The notes beneath the pieces are model-generated. The model ran no database searches and had not been told where the DNA came from. It saw only the letters and a program-made list of their open reading frames with translations. DNA of 64,000 bases from Haemonchus contortus (lineage: Eukaryota > Nematoda > Chromadorea > Rhabditida > Trichostrongylidae): contig LS997566.1 of the NCBI GenBank assembly GCA_000469685.2, positions 26,601,932 through 26,665,931 on the forward strand. Direction: 5' to 3'. This document shows, piece after piece, positions 53,684 to 64,000 of the stretch (positions are counted from its first letter, which is position 1; every line of letters starts with the position of its first letter). Both the position numbers and the translations under genes were made by a program.

Positions 53684-56600
53684 ATGTTCCTATGCAATAC
53701 GTTCTTTGCCTTCACGGTCAGTTTGCTTTCCTTCTCACATTCCAAGAAAACTGCTCAGCATAAATAAACAGGTTTTGGTGTCTTTGCTGGCTCCAGTCTA
53801 TGTCGAATCAACAACGAAAGCAGTTCAAGATGGTGAGTAGTTCTATGGAGGAGATGTTTTTCAAAAAAATTCAAAGAGAAACGTCTGTTGCTCATCCGCC
53901 CTCGCGATCCACTAAGAAGTCCTAACCGTCAAGAACTTTCGGTCACTTCTTCATGAATACCTCAAAGAAAGTCTCCAATATTAAGTAACCAAATTTGCGT
54001 GAAACATTGGCATGCAAGGAACATGAGTGTGGCTAAGTAATGCACAAGTCATGTAGTTGCTCAGAAGTGAGCGCTGATTTCCTTGCAATAATTTTGAGCT
54101 ATCGAGATCACACGGTTTTGCCGTCATCAGCGTATCAGACCGTGGTCAGTATTGCTCATATTTACTGGCGCTTTCTTTCAAAATAAGATTTTATAACAAT
54201 TAGTGAGCCGAGTCTGTTGAAGTAAATAGAAAGTATCAAAGACTACCTCACAACGGAGGAGTAAGAAGTGAAACGTCGCACAATTCAATGGCAACCACTC
54301 TACAACTAGCTCATAAGAAAGGTGCCCAACATGGTTGCACTGCTCACCATAAAATGAAGATATCTTGTCGAGATATCTGGCACTGCTAAGTTAGTCCGGT
54401 TTTTGATAACACTTGGCGCCAAAATACCTTGGTCGTACTGCCTCAGTGCATTCCTTAGAAATGCAGGATCTCCGAGAAAATACTGGTGACAAAGAAAGGC
54501 ATGTTACGAGCCTATACCAATGAAATCCATAAGGGGTTCTGGTGAAAAGTGAGCACATTGATGGGCTTCCATGAAATGAGCCTCAAATTTTGAAGGGAAG
54601 CAAATGACGCATGGAAATGTTTGTGGTAAGCGAAAAAAAATAAAAATAAGAAATGGTAATCGCCAAGAAATACTTATAATATAGTCGTCGGGTGTAATCG
54701 TGTGAGAAGAAATTGGTTCAAGTTCTATGTTCGCACTTTATCAGAAGGCGACTATAGCTACTCAGCATTTGAATAGAGGACAGCTCTGTAATATTTGCCA
54801 TCACTGAAACTGAAACTCCCTCGCAACAACATATTAGTGGGGTATTGCTTATTGGACTAGCGCCCAAAAACCCTCCGAGCAACTCATGTTTCTGTTGCAC
54901 ATTATTCTCGAATTGTCGTCTATAAAGTATACTGGACTTTTCACGTAGGAATATTCGAAGAAATTGTGTTCGAAAAATTTTTTTTCGAGCAAAGCTACTC
55001 AATATGAGAAGTATTGCAGAATTCCATTGCACGATCAGTGGCACTACCATGACACCCGAGAAACGAAAACTTTCTATGTATCTGGCCAACGCTTATCGTA
55101 CAATAGCAACAACCGGAGTATTTGGATATCCGCCTAGTCAGAACATGTATCAGCTGGTAAGTAGGTGTACAACAACGTAGTAACCAATGCATCGCCAGTA
55201 AACCGGCAGCTATAATCGACGGTGAGGTTTTAATCGAAAAAAAAAACTTCATTTTGTGCTAGAAAGTAATTGAACTCCACTGCGCACTTGTGGAACTAGT
55301 GCATGTTGCACATTTCACAAGCCTATATACTCCTGGTATGCTCCAAACAACTATGCACGAGCGAAAATGGCTCTAGCTGATACTCAATGCTTGTTGAAAC
55401 TTCAATGTTGAGTAACAACCTGTTTAGAACTATTCCTGCTTAGCTGAGGAATATGCAATGATGGTCTGCAATCAACAAGCAAAACTCAATCCTGTTGGGT
55501 ACTCTATTTTTTGCTTTCGAAAACAGTAGCATTCTTCGAGATAACAATATCGTTTACGGTGTAATAGGTTGAACTACAAATCTACGAGAAAGAGCGAGTT
55601 CCACAAAAAAGATCATAGAAAACTTCTCATCGTTTAGAAAGCCGTCTCCTATCCCAATAGCAGCAGCATTCGAGTTGTGGTGGGGCAATCACGATTTTGG
55701 CGCATTTATCAATAAGACTGCCGTCTACGACCCAAATTTCGACTATACTGTATTTTCCCAAGTGAGTTCAGCCAGTAAGTCCATCTGAACTCCACTTTTA
55801 TGAGCCACATGCATTTTAAGTTGGTTTCGGGCTACGCTGTCAGCATAGGGTGCACCGATACGTGCTATGGCCAAAAGCAGGTGTACTGCGCATTCGATGT
55901 TTGGTTAGTTTTGAGACCTTAATTCGAATTGTTGTAATTCTTTCTAAGTATTTATCGTTCTTGCCCTCTTCTTCCTTCCTTCACCCCCTTTCCAATAATT
56001 CTTGCTCTGATGAGTGCTACATCATCAACGAAATCACGCAAGCGCTAAGCAAAGATGAAATAGAAATGCGATGATGAAAGCTCCTAGTGGAGGACTTCGT
56101 TTTTCCTCAAGCCTCCTCATTCGCGCTATTCACATATTACATGTATTCGAAACAAAATTTGGGCGGAAATTGACGTAGCAAAAAAATTCGTCTTGCATTG
56201 ACGTTCCCCACCTCGTCCTATTAATCTAGTAGTGGCGTATTCGTAAGTAACATAACATAACCTATCGAAAAATTTCGTTAGTTCCTGCCTCTTTACATTC
56301 TTCGCTGTCCCCGCTGTCATTTTGTCGGTTTTCGGGGATTCATTTTACTTTCTTAACATTGATGGTTCACTTAACGGCTGCAGTTTCATTCCCAAGCCTT
56401 CGAGCTACCGTTTGCTACTTCAAAGGAAGTTGCACTGTTGACCTGAGCTTAGGCATATCATCTCATCTACGTAGGAACAAACGAAATTCAGTTAGCTCCC
56501 TGTGAGATATACCTTGAAACTTGAAATAGCCCATTTTCCGAACATCACTGCAGTAATCAATTCCAAATCTTTTCAGTAACTTTTCACTTTTCTAGCACCG

Positions 56601-56752
56601 CTATGACTTACTTCGGCATGATCTATGAAGCCGGATCTGGTCCATGTATGGTCGACAGCGACTGCACCACGTTCGCTGATTCCACATGCAACACGAAAAA
56701 TGGACTGTGTGTGAAAAACCCGAGCACTCCCCTTTGCCCGCCAAATGTATAA
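53684..56752 (+). pseudogene. CAP/ASP gene copy with frameshift (right arm)
   Basis: Mirror copy of the gene at 48331-51405, with exons 53684-53716, 53772-53832, 55020-55156, 55428-55558, 55619-55761, 55821-55903 and 56596-56752. All splice signals are kept. Exon 4 is 131 bases here against 130 in the left copy: TCTATTTTTTGC replaces TCTGTTTTTGC, adding one T. The frame after NPVGYS is lost and meets a stop a few codons later, removing most of the CAP domain. The other exons remain open with only a few residue changes (for example Asp for Gly in the tail, TTFADST). Either a very young pseudogene or a sequencing error in a T run. Confidence 0.8.
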
Positions 56753-57504
56753 CAACCCCAACTCACGAAACTACAGCAAGCGCAACGGCTTCCTGTTTTT
56801 TATTTGCTTCACATAACCTGCTCCATCTTAATATTAGAGAAAATAAACAGTGCATTGTGAGGAGACGTGCATTTCTGTAATGTTTCAAGTCAGTAGTATT
56901 CAAATGCGGTAATGGCGACAATTTTGCAAGCTAAAAATCTGAGCAGAAAAGACAATAAGAGGAGAGCGGAGGCGAAAAGGACAATGTGTGGAGGATGGCG
57001 GTGAAGAAAAATAACCTTGCGAGGTCCCAAAAAGGGTGACAATCTAGTTTGCAGGGCTTGAGCATAAATGCTGATGCTAGCGGGAAGGTTCAATATCTGA
57101 TGAAGGCTATCGATATATTATTTGAATGGCTAGTACATCATCGCCCCTTGCTGGCAAAAACTACATATGATATTCTCGAAGCAAAGAAAAGGCAAAGATC
57201 AAATAGGAACGACTTGATCACTTGTCCATTAAATATTGTCCAAAACTGTACATCAAGTACCCAGTCTGCTCAGTCACAATCACCCAGGCTATTAGGTCGT
57301 AAACAAATTTTTTTCTGAAGTACGGTTCTTCTGATGGCGCTAGCACGCATTCTTCTTTGGCCTCACAAGTTTCCTTACTTCATTTACAAATCATACCTCC
57401 TTTGCTCCTCGAAAACAGTCCCTACAACAGTCACTCGGGCTCAGAAGACCACATTGAGTAGCGCCGTGGCGCTCAAGACGCTAATGACAAATTTCAAAGA
57501 CTAG

Positions 57505-57711
57505 CGACCATTCATTGTCGGTTTCTGCAAGAACGTTGTGCATGAAGGACAAAAAAAGAAAGACAGCCTGATAAAAAGATCAGAAAAGGTATTAAAGAGT
57601 TTCCAGTTAGTCCCTCAGAAATATGACAAGAAGTTCACCATTAGGTCTCGTGTTGTTCAGCACATACGAGCTCTTCGACAGGCGAAACGAAGGCAACGAA
57701 TTCGTGGGTGA
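57505..57711 (+). CDS. Possible exon, basic C-terminal tail (right arm)
   Basis: Counterpart of 47372-47578. The frame is open from an acceptor-like CTAG to TGA and ends RRQRIRG. Its survival in both arms is weak support for coding; four residue-changing differences and no recognised homology argue against a firm call. An overlapping 89-codon frame-open stretch at 57049-57318 (mirrored at 47765-48034) is similarly unassigned. Confidence 0.25.
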   Translation, partial: RPFIVGFCKNVVHEGQKKKDSLIKRSEKVLKSFQLVPQKYDKKFTIRSRVVQHIRALRQAKRRQRIRG

Positions 57712-58837
57712 CAGATCTGCATAACGCTTGATCAAATAGTCTGTGCAGGGCAAGAAATTCGCACAGAGGTTGGAATGTTTGCCAAGCTAATTTTAAGTAA
57801 ACCTGTGCTGGTCAAAGTGAGAAAAAGAGAAAGAGAGTGAGAAAATGCCTTGAACGAAAGCATCCTGCAAATGATTGGAACAAAAATGAGAGCACAAAAT
57901 TTATATTCAGCCACGACTGCAAACTATGAGGCAGCAAGTAAGGGAAGGGATAAGTAAGAGAAGGAAGTACGCGCGGAAAGATAAAAAGTGCTCCATGTAC
58001 GAAAAGCGGACATCCACATTGACAGTGCAAGTCTTTGTTCACTGTTGCAGAAATGCGTAAAAAAAGCTGCAGGACAACACGCATAGTTTACAAAAGTGAA
58101 TTCAAATAAAGGGATGTTGAACAGCCCTCGAAGTTAAAACGCCTCTTGACGGGACCAGACCATGAACCTCAACAGCATCACAATTCACATCAACAATCCC
58201 TCAGTAGAAATCCTGTGAGATACGAAACGTCAAAGGAGCACAACAAACGAGTCTTCTGCAGGTCAGGACCAGCAACATCTCCTCTCAATAGCTCTCTAAC
58301 ACTTCAAGGAAAAGAAAAGTCCGAAATTCACATCTGTGGGCCTTGAATGGGCTGAAGATTACATGAAGTAGCATCAAAAGATTAAATGTATTTAATACCA
58401 GTTTAAGTTTTCTTTCAGTTTCGACTCCAATTTTTGGTTGCTTCGCTGATTTTCGCGGCGTTCTGCAGCTATGGTTTGCGATGGATCGGAGAACTGGTTG
58501 GTAAAAACGCTTTGCAGTTTGTGCTTATTGTCAGCTCGCAACTTTCAAGGCATTGAATAGCGTTGTCGAAGGCGTTATGGTTTTGAACTGACCTACATGC
58601 AAACTACCCTTCCCTGGTTGCTCTCCATTTAAGTCATCGCTCACCCTTGTAAAGCTGGTCTTTTAAGTAGGACTTCACAGTTTTCTTGAACCGTTTCGTC
58701 TAATTCTCAATTTGAATACATTCTTATTCCTTTCTAACGAACAGTCATTTTCTGCGGCATCCTACATGAGAGTAGACTCTATGTGGCCATTACAAGGGCC
58801 ATTTATGCACTTTATGTAAACGTGATGCGTTAGGGCG

Positions 58838-59145
58838 AGGTGATCCAGTGACGTACTATGTATGTCACCAACACGGTCCACGGTCCGCGTCTCGGATCCA
58901 TATCCGCTTGGGACAACAGAGCCTTCCATCCTCCCGGGATCATTTATTGGTTCCAAACTAGTCTAGGAGAACGAAATGAGCGACGGAAGTACGAGCAAGT
59001 AAGTTCTACATGGGTGACCACCACAAGTCATTGCATAGGCCACATATGCACTCATCCCGCCACTACGATTGTGAAAGGAAGTTGAATGCGTGGGCGCATC
59101 TCTCAGACAGGATCGAAAAACACCCAAGGGCTTTATCTTTGTAAA
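58838..59145 (+). mobile_element. RTE-type LINE 3' tail, 5'-truncated
   Basis: It starts near GTGATCCAGTGACG and contains GAACGAAATGAGCGACGGAA and ATAGGCCACATATGCACTC. It ends near GGGCTTTATCTTTGTAA. The second half matches 41381-41545. It resembles the sequence just after the RTE polyprotein stop in strongylids. Only the 3' tail is present, as expected from incomplete reverse transcription. Confidence 0.6.
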
Positions 59146-61319
59146 TGAGAATCGAATCTGAATTGAAGTCGAGTGCTGTTGCATATCATCTTATCTTTTA
59201 AATGCGAGTGACCTGTATTCCTCTTTTGCAGACTTGTACTTTGCATACCAAATACTTTGTAATATCGACCCTCTTGCTGGCTAATGACCAGCTCGGTAGA
59301 TTAGATGAGTTTCAGACTTGCTGATCAGGAGGTCAAGTCAACTAAAAACAGCAACCATTTGCAACTAGTTTTTCATTGTTATTCACCAGTCTTACGCCGG
59401 ACCTCATTTCTTAATTTTTGTGCAGAGAGGGAGAGGTGGGGGACCTTACAGTGCTTTGAAACGGTCTAGGCGAAAGAACATGGTGTATAGTTTCAAGCTA
59501 GGCCTCAGGAGGAGATAAGCGTCAGGGAGGGGGCAGGTTGTGAGTACCAAAAGGCTAGGATGGGGTATGAGTTGAATATTCAAACGACTCACCCACCTGG
59601 TACTTCTTCCCTCATAAAGTTTAGGTTAAAAAACTATTCATTCTCGGCTAAGAACTGTTCCTGAGCAAAATTATGGGCTAACCTCTTTGTCTGCGTCCAG
59701 TGCTCCAAGTTGAAAAAAAAGCGGAGTTCTCCCAACCTCATGATCATCCACGATTTTTCTATACACTTACATAGCACGATGCAGATACAGATCGAAATCA
59801 AGGTTTTGAAATACCCACCCAACTCTATATAACCCACTTCACTTTGCATTACTCACTCTACTCCATTAAGCTACCCACAAATTTCCTCCTTTATATATAA
59901 GAAGGAAATGTGAGAGCTTGACTTTCCATATCACTACCTTTATCGTAATCATAAAGTTTGCGGACGGACACACCGACGCACCGACAAACACCCAAACCGA
60001 CAAACCGACACACCAAGTTACTGCTTTATAAAAAAGAGATTGCAAAAACCCCCGTAATCAATAAAGTCTTTCTTTTTTTCAATTGTTTTTCTCAATAAAG
60101 GTTCGCTCGGTCGTTCCGACTTTCACAATGCAGATTCTTCTTCTCAACTCATCGCTGAGCCGTTATTACTGCCAGTCAGGGAGCGTCTCTTTCCCGTGAT
60201 GTACAAATACACAGAACAGCTTTTAGACCGTTGATACCCAAAGTGAAGGGCGTAAAATGACGAAAGTGCTTCCATTTGACGGCTTAGCAATAATGTTGAA
60301 GTTCATAGACATAAGTTTCTCGCAATGGAAGATATTGACTGAGTTGGTTGCCTGTATAGCTAATTTTCGTTGATTCGGGCTTCCACTCGCATGCGTGAAG
60401 TTCAACCTGAATCATGACTATCTTTGAAGAGAAACATTCCAAGAAAACATCTCAGAAAACCACCTTTTGAGTGAATGTAGCATGATCTGAAGTCCCGGAA
60501 TTTTGTAAAGGAAATTTCGTTTCGAAATACTTGTGGTGCACCAGAATTTCAATAACAGTGATGCGAGTCAGTAAAGGCGTTAATGCAGTGTACTATGTTA
60601 CAGTGCACCAGCTAAATTTGAGACTTAAGAATGAAATGGACTGGTTCATGATAAGGAAGTCAAGGTGACGACCACCGCAGACATGCCCTGAAATTTAAAC
60701 AAAATTTATTCGGCGAGCTTGGCGGAATGGTCATGACGTAGGGTTTTAATGCTGAGTGAGTATTTCAATGCATGGAGCAACGAAACGAGCGCCGTCAACA
60801 GTAGGCAAATATTGTATGATGTTGCATCATAAAAAAGTCACATCCCACGAGCATTTTACTTTTTACAGAAGTAATTCTTAGAGCCTTTGAAGATCTTTAT
60901 TCTGATGTTAACCTTGTCTATCCCATCTGGTGAATTATATAATTCTTTGTTTAGACCACAAAGGATCCTCAATTCGTGTTCTCGCCGAGAAATGCTCCAT
61001 GGAGATACGAAAGTGCGGTGCGTTCGAAAGTTTGCAAGAACTAATTCAGAATTTTTCCTTGTTTCTTCTTGAGAGTGGCTCTGGATAGAACGTTCCGATC
61101 AATTAGACACAGTATGCATATATTCAGCTTGAACCATTGTCAATTGCTGGGCCAATCAAGGAAAGGTGTCCCTAGTCTCTTTAAAGGCTGCCGAGGATAT
61201 TAGAGCTCTAAAACCATTTTTTCTGCTTAAGTCAATCTGCAAAGGGAGCTCGCTTGAAAACTTCTGTAAAAACACCCCTAAGTAACTTTACACTACCATT
61301 TTTTATGTTTTTTTGTCTC
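59146..61319. other. Intergenic, short ACCGACAAAC-type tandem repeat
   Basis: At 59960-60025 there is a short degenerate tandem of ACCGACA/ACACCGACAAAC units; a similar stretch in reverse orientation occurs near 3115-3165. The remainder holds no recognised gene. Open frames at 59634-59849, 60223-60405 and 60887-61072 have no protein-like features. Confidence 0.4.
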
Positions 61320-61729
61320 AAGCCCAGTGCAATATGCTCAACAGAGACATTGATATCCAGATCTGCCCCCCCCCCGACAAAGCCAATATTCATTGGCTAG
61401 AAAAGCTTAACATCGTTCAGGTGCTGTCAGAACATTGGCCATTAGACGAGCAAAGATTTTGGCCTGGGAAGAGCTACGATCTCAAAGGTTATATGGACAT
61501 TATTGGCAAGTGTCTTTTGTTTTCATTTAACGGCTTTTTCCCTGATATCTCGTTTGCAGTCGCTGGCAAAGAGCATCCTCAATATGGTCGACCGAATATC
61601 CTCACTCTGCAATATTTGGACGAAGTTGCACGTATTAATCAGTATATAATTCACAACATCACTGTGCCAGTCGACATTGACGGAAAGCACTACGAGGTCA
61701 GCCGGTGGGCAGGGGACTTGCTAGACGAG
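61320..61729 (+). CDS. Patched-related (PTR-like) protein fragment, tentative
   Basis: A frame open to 61792 reads VLSEHWPLDEQRFWPGKSYD, then GYMDII, then EHPQYGRPNILTLQYLDEVA followed by RINQYIIHNITV and DIDGKHYE. This resembles the first extracellular domain of nematode patched-related proteins. A 54-base stretch at about 61505-61558 starts GCAAGT and ends TTTGCAG and looks like an intron in frame (GC-AG), giving DIIVAGKEHPQ when removed. A donor-like GAGGTCAGC near 61697-61705 may end the exon; the frame beyond is not family-like. No transmembrane or later exons were found, so this is a gene fragment or pseudogene. The first codons have no ATG, so upstream exons would be needed. Confidence 0.45.
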
Positions 61730-61792
61730 AAAAACAACGTCATTCCTGTTGACATCATCTTTCTTCTCCCACGTCAGGGAAAGCGCTCATAA

Positions 61793-62367
61793 AATTATAG
61801 GGTGAACTGCAACAACTCAGAAGCAAGAGAGAGTGATGTGCGAAGTAATGATTGTAAAACCTGACCTCCCCTCTAAAATTGTGTGTGGCTCCTTGTTCCA
61901 CACCTTGGTAAGCTGACAGGCTCACTGAATAGAACGACTTGAAAATGGGACGGAGCAAAATGGCAGATGAAATCAAGTTTATTTCAACTTCGTCTTTTAG
62001 CTTTCAGATGATTGGAACAGCCTTCAGAGCTCCAAATTGCGTGTTCAATTTTCTTACGCGGTTTTCTGGTGGAACATCTCAAAATAAAAAACATCATGAA
62101 GTGGTGTTCGCAATAGTCCCCGTTTACCTGCTCATGTTCTTCTGCTGCATAACAGCTGAAATAGGGTTTCGCTGACCAAATTTGAGTTCATTCTGAATTA
62201 TTTTCCGTCGTAATGAGTGTTCACCGTGAACGATGGTATAAATAAAGGGTACAGAACTCGCCGTAAGAACTCAAAAATTTACGAGAATACCGCGAGTTCG
62301 CGTCTTTTTCGTCTTTTCTTTATAAATCGCTTCAAAATAAAGTAATCGAGGAGAAAAAATACCTTTG
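61793..62367. other. No recognised feature
   Basis: A frame at 61939-62175 starts after TTTCAG near 62007 with a hydrophobic C-terminal stretch (VVFAIVPVYLLMFFCCI). It could be one membrane segment of the patched-related fragment, but the link is speculative. Confidence 0.25.
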
Positions 62368-64000
62368 AACTCAGCTCATCGAGCTCACCAAGCTGATGCC
62401 CTAAAATGTCAAAAATGCTTTATTTTGGATTGCGCCATGCACTTGAGCTCCATCCGAAAAGTGATTGCATGCACATGAGGTGCACGCGTTAGTGCTCGTA
62501 GGGGCTCACTGGTCCCTGAAGATGATCTGTTCAGAATTTGCTTTGGATTGCGCCACGTACTCGACTTTACTCAGTACAATGTGAAAATGATTGTTGGTTT
62601 TGTTTAATCTCCATCGTTCCTTTTTTGGTTTGGAGGCTGTAGATAAGTGCATCTACGGTCTCTGCACTCAACACTTCTCCTTACTGGTTCCATAGAGAAT
62701 ATGACAATCAATTCACGGCAAAATAACAGAGTCGATTTTTTTGGCCCTTTGCCATTTTTGGAGGAATTTTTCTACGGAATCTGGGGAGAAGGTCTTGAGG
62801 CACTCCACTGTCGTAGACATCTCTTTATTGTCTGCAAGACTGTCTGCAAGACACCCTATCAGGAATCAAAATTTATCCCTTGGTATGGCCCCAAACCTCA
62901 AACTTCGCCAAGCCCAAATCATATAACGTTTTTCCCTTCCCGTTGGTCTTTTTGCAGCTGCGTTGTACACTGTTAGATTTCCCGTGAAAAATCCTATCGA
63001 ATGATATATTGGTCGACCCGTGACGAAAACCTCCCTCTACTACCACTTCCTGCAGTAGGCCTGTCTCGGAGCGGTTTCCTGCAGAGCGTGTTTCGATACG
63101 CATGCGGCCGGGTACAGTAGTGGCGGGAATTTGGAGGCTTTCCAACGATAATTATTTGAATGAGTGATTAGATCTGCTGGTGGCGGGGTACTGAAGTGGC
63201 GAGAAGGGGTGTTGGATCGATTAGTGATTACTTTAGTGGGGGGAAAGATCTGCAGGGGACGGAGTACTGTAGCGGCGGGAAAACGGGGCAGTTTGAATAG
63301 AAGTTTTGGGACGGTCTAGAAGAGCGGTTTCCATCATTCATTTATTATGTGGAGGCTGAACATAACTGCATCTACGGCCTCTGCACTCAACACTCCTCTT
63401 TACAGGTTCCATTGAGAATATGACATCGATTTACGGCAAAATAACGAAGTCGATTTTTTTGGCATGTTCCCACTTTTGAAGGAATTTTCCTCCTGAAGCT
63501 GAGGAGGCGGCAGCGAGGCAATCCACTATTGTAGACTACTCTGTGTTCTTCGAGGATGTTATGGTAACCTTATCAAAAGTTCTCTCCTGGTATGGCTCCA
63601 AACTTCGAACTTCGTCAAGCCCAAATCATAAAACAACGTTTTTTCCCTTTCCGCTGGGGGAAGAAACGATCCTTAGATGGCACTTTTTACGGAGAATCTA
63701 ACAGTATTGAATTTAATTGCAAGAATCCAAGCGGCAAGGGGAAAGGGCATAATTTTGTAACTTGAGCGTGACGATAAGCGAAGTTTGGAGCCATACCCAA
63801 GAGAGAACTGTTAATCTTTGATAAGGTGTACCATAACAGCCTCGAAGAACACAAAGAGTTTTCTACATTAGCGGATTGCCTCGCTGCCGCCTCCTCAGGT
63901 TCCGTAGAAAAATTCCTGGGAGAAGGACCAGAAATGGGAAAAGGCCAAAAAAATCGACTCCGTTATTTTGCATCAGCTTGTAGAGCTCGATGAGCCGAGT
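62368..64000. mobile_element. Repeat element with inverted ends, runs off right edge
   Basis: ACTCAGCTCATCGAGCTC near 62369 pairs with GAGCTCGATGAGCCGAGT at 63983-64000, followed inward by CAAGCTGATGC against GCATCAGCTTG. Between them are three copies of a 300-bp unit: 62640-62950 (plus), 63350-63665 (plus) and 63690-63976 (minus), the last two facing each other. Shared blocks are CGGCAAAATAAC, GTCGATTTTTTTGGC and CTCTGCACTCAACAC. No transposase is visible; frames within are artefacts of the repeats. Confidence 0.6.

Larger units (their letters stand above)
46722..58368. repeat. Giant inverted duplication, arms about 5.67 kb
   Basis: Left arm 46722-52392 and right arm 52696-58368 are inverted copies with high identity by eye (single-base changes and few small indels) over their whole length. 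The symmetry axis is near 52544. The inner edge is AGAAAACTAGCT at 52381-52392 against AGCTAGTTTTCT at 52696. The outer edge is TTCATGT..ATCTTCAGCCCAT against its reverse near 58350. Each arm carries one CAP gene and the same intergenic sequence, so this is a segmental inverted duplication of about 5.7 kb. It could also be an assembly artefact. Confidence 0.9.

Noticed and set aside
50366..55089. 123-codon frames at 49995-50366 and 54718-55089
   Set aside because: They lie antisense to, and partly in the intron next to, the CAP exon with NAYRTIATTGVFGYP; they are mirrored only because the arms are mirrored.
46722..58368. The whole inverted repeat as a giant transposon
   Set aside because: The outer edges lack terminal motifs or a target duplication, and the arms contain an ordinary spliced gene, so a segmental duplication fits better.

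Overview
The window looks like genomic DNA of a parasitic strongylid (clade V) nematode, probably hookworm-like. The evidence is many small exons with GT-AG introns (several only 50-120 nt), a secreted CAP/ASP (venom-allergen-like) gene typical of these parasites, and dense nematode-type repeats: RTE and CR1-like LINEs, a Penelope-like element, and Tc5-, Tc1/mariner- and piggyBac-like DNA elements. The assignment is by recognition, not by database search. Most of the window is transposon-derived.

Layout. Positions 1-14311 carry the 3' 13 exons of a PP2A B56 regulatory subunit gene (pptr, plus strand). They assemble without frame errors into 471 codons plus a stop; the N-terminal exons lie outside or were not found. 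Two large introns (2221-7948 and 10466-14167) hold foldback and MITE elements, including two relatives of Tc5. Positions 16690-19935 hold a Penelope-like element with an inverted partial copy attached. Positions 19937-28578 look like a nested stack: a piggyBac-like relic, split by a Tc5-like element (20308-27746, TAA on both sides), which in turn contains a CR1-like LINE with two open reading frames. Positions 28960-33790 hold a decayed RTE LINE, two (CA)n-rich microsatellites and a decayed UPF1-like helicase gene with an internal inverted copy of itself. A deleted mariner with clear inverted ends lies at 34435-35029. Positions 35033-46720 are mostly unassigned, with scattered repeats.

Positions 46722-58368 form a giant inverted duplication: two arms of about 5.67 kb around a 303-bp spacer. 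Each arm carries a seven-exon CAP/ASP gene, and the two genes point outward from the centre. The left copy (minus strand) has an intact 247-codon reading frame. The right copy has one extra T in a T run and is predicted to be a pseudogene. Beyond it are an RTE tail, a small piece of a patched-related gene (about 61320-61729), and a repeat element that runs off the right edge.

The most unusual pattern is that three separate Tc5-like foldback elements carry tRNA-like pol III box sequences (A-box, B-box and, in two elements, a CAU anticodon-like loop) inside their long inverted repeats. Further tRNA-like pieces occur at 10830-10910 and 45905-45970.
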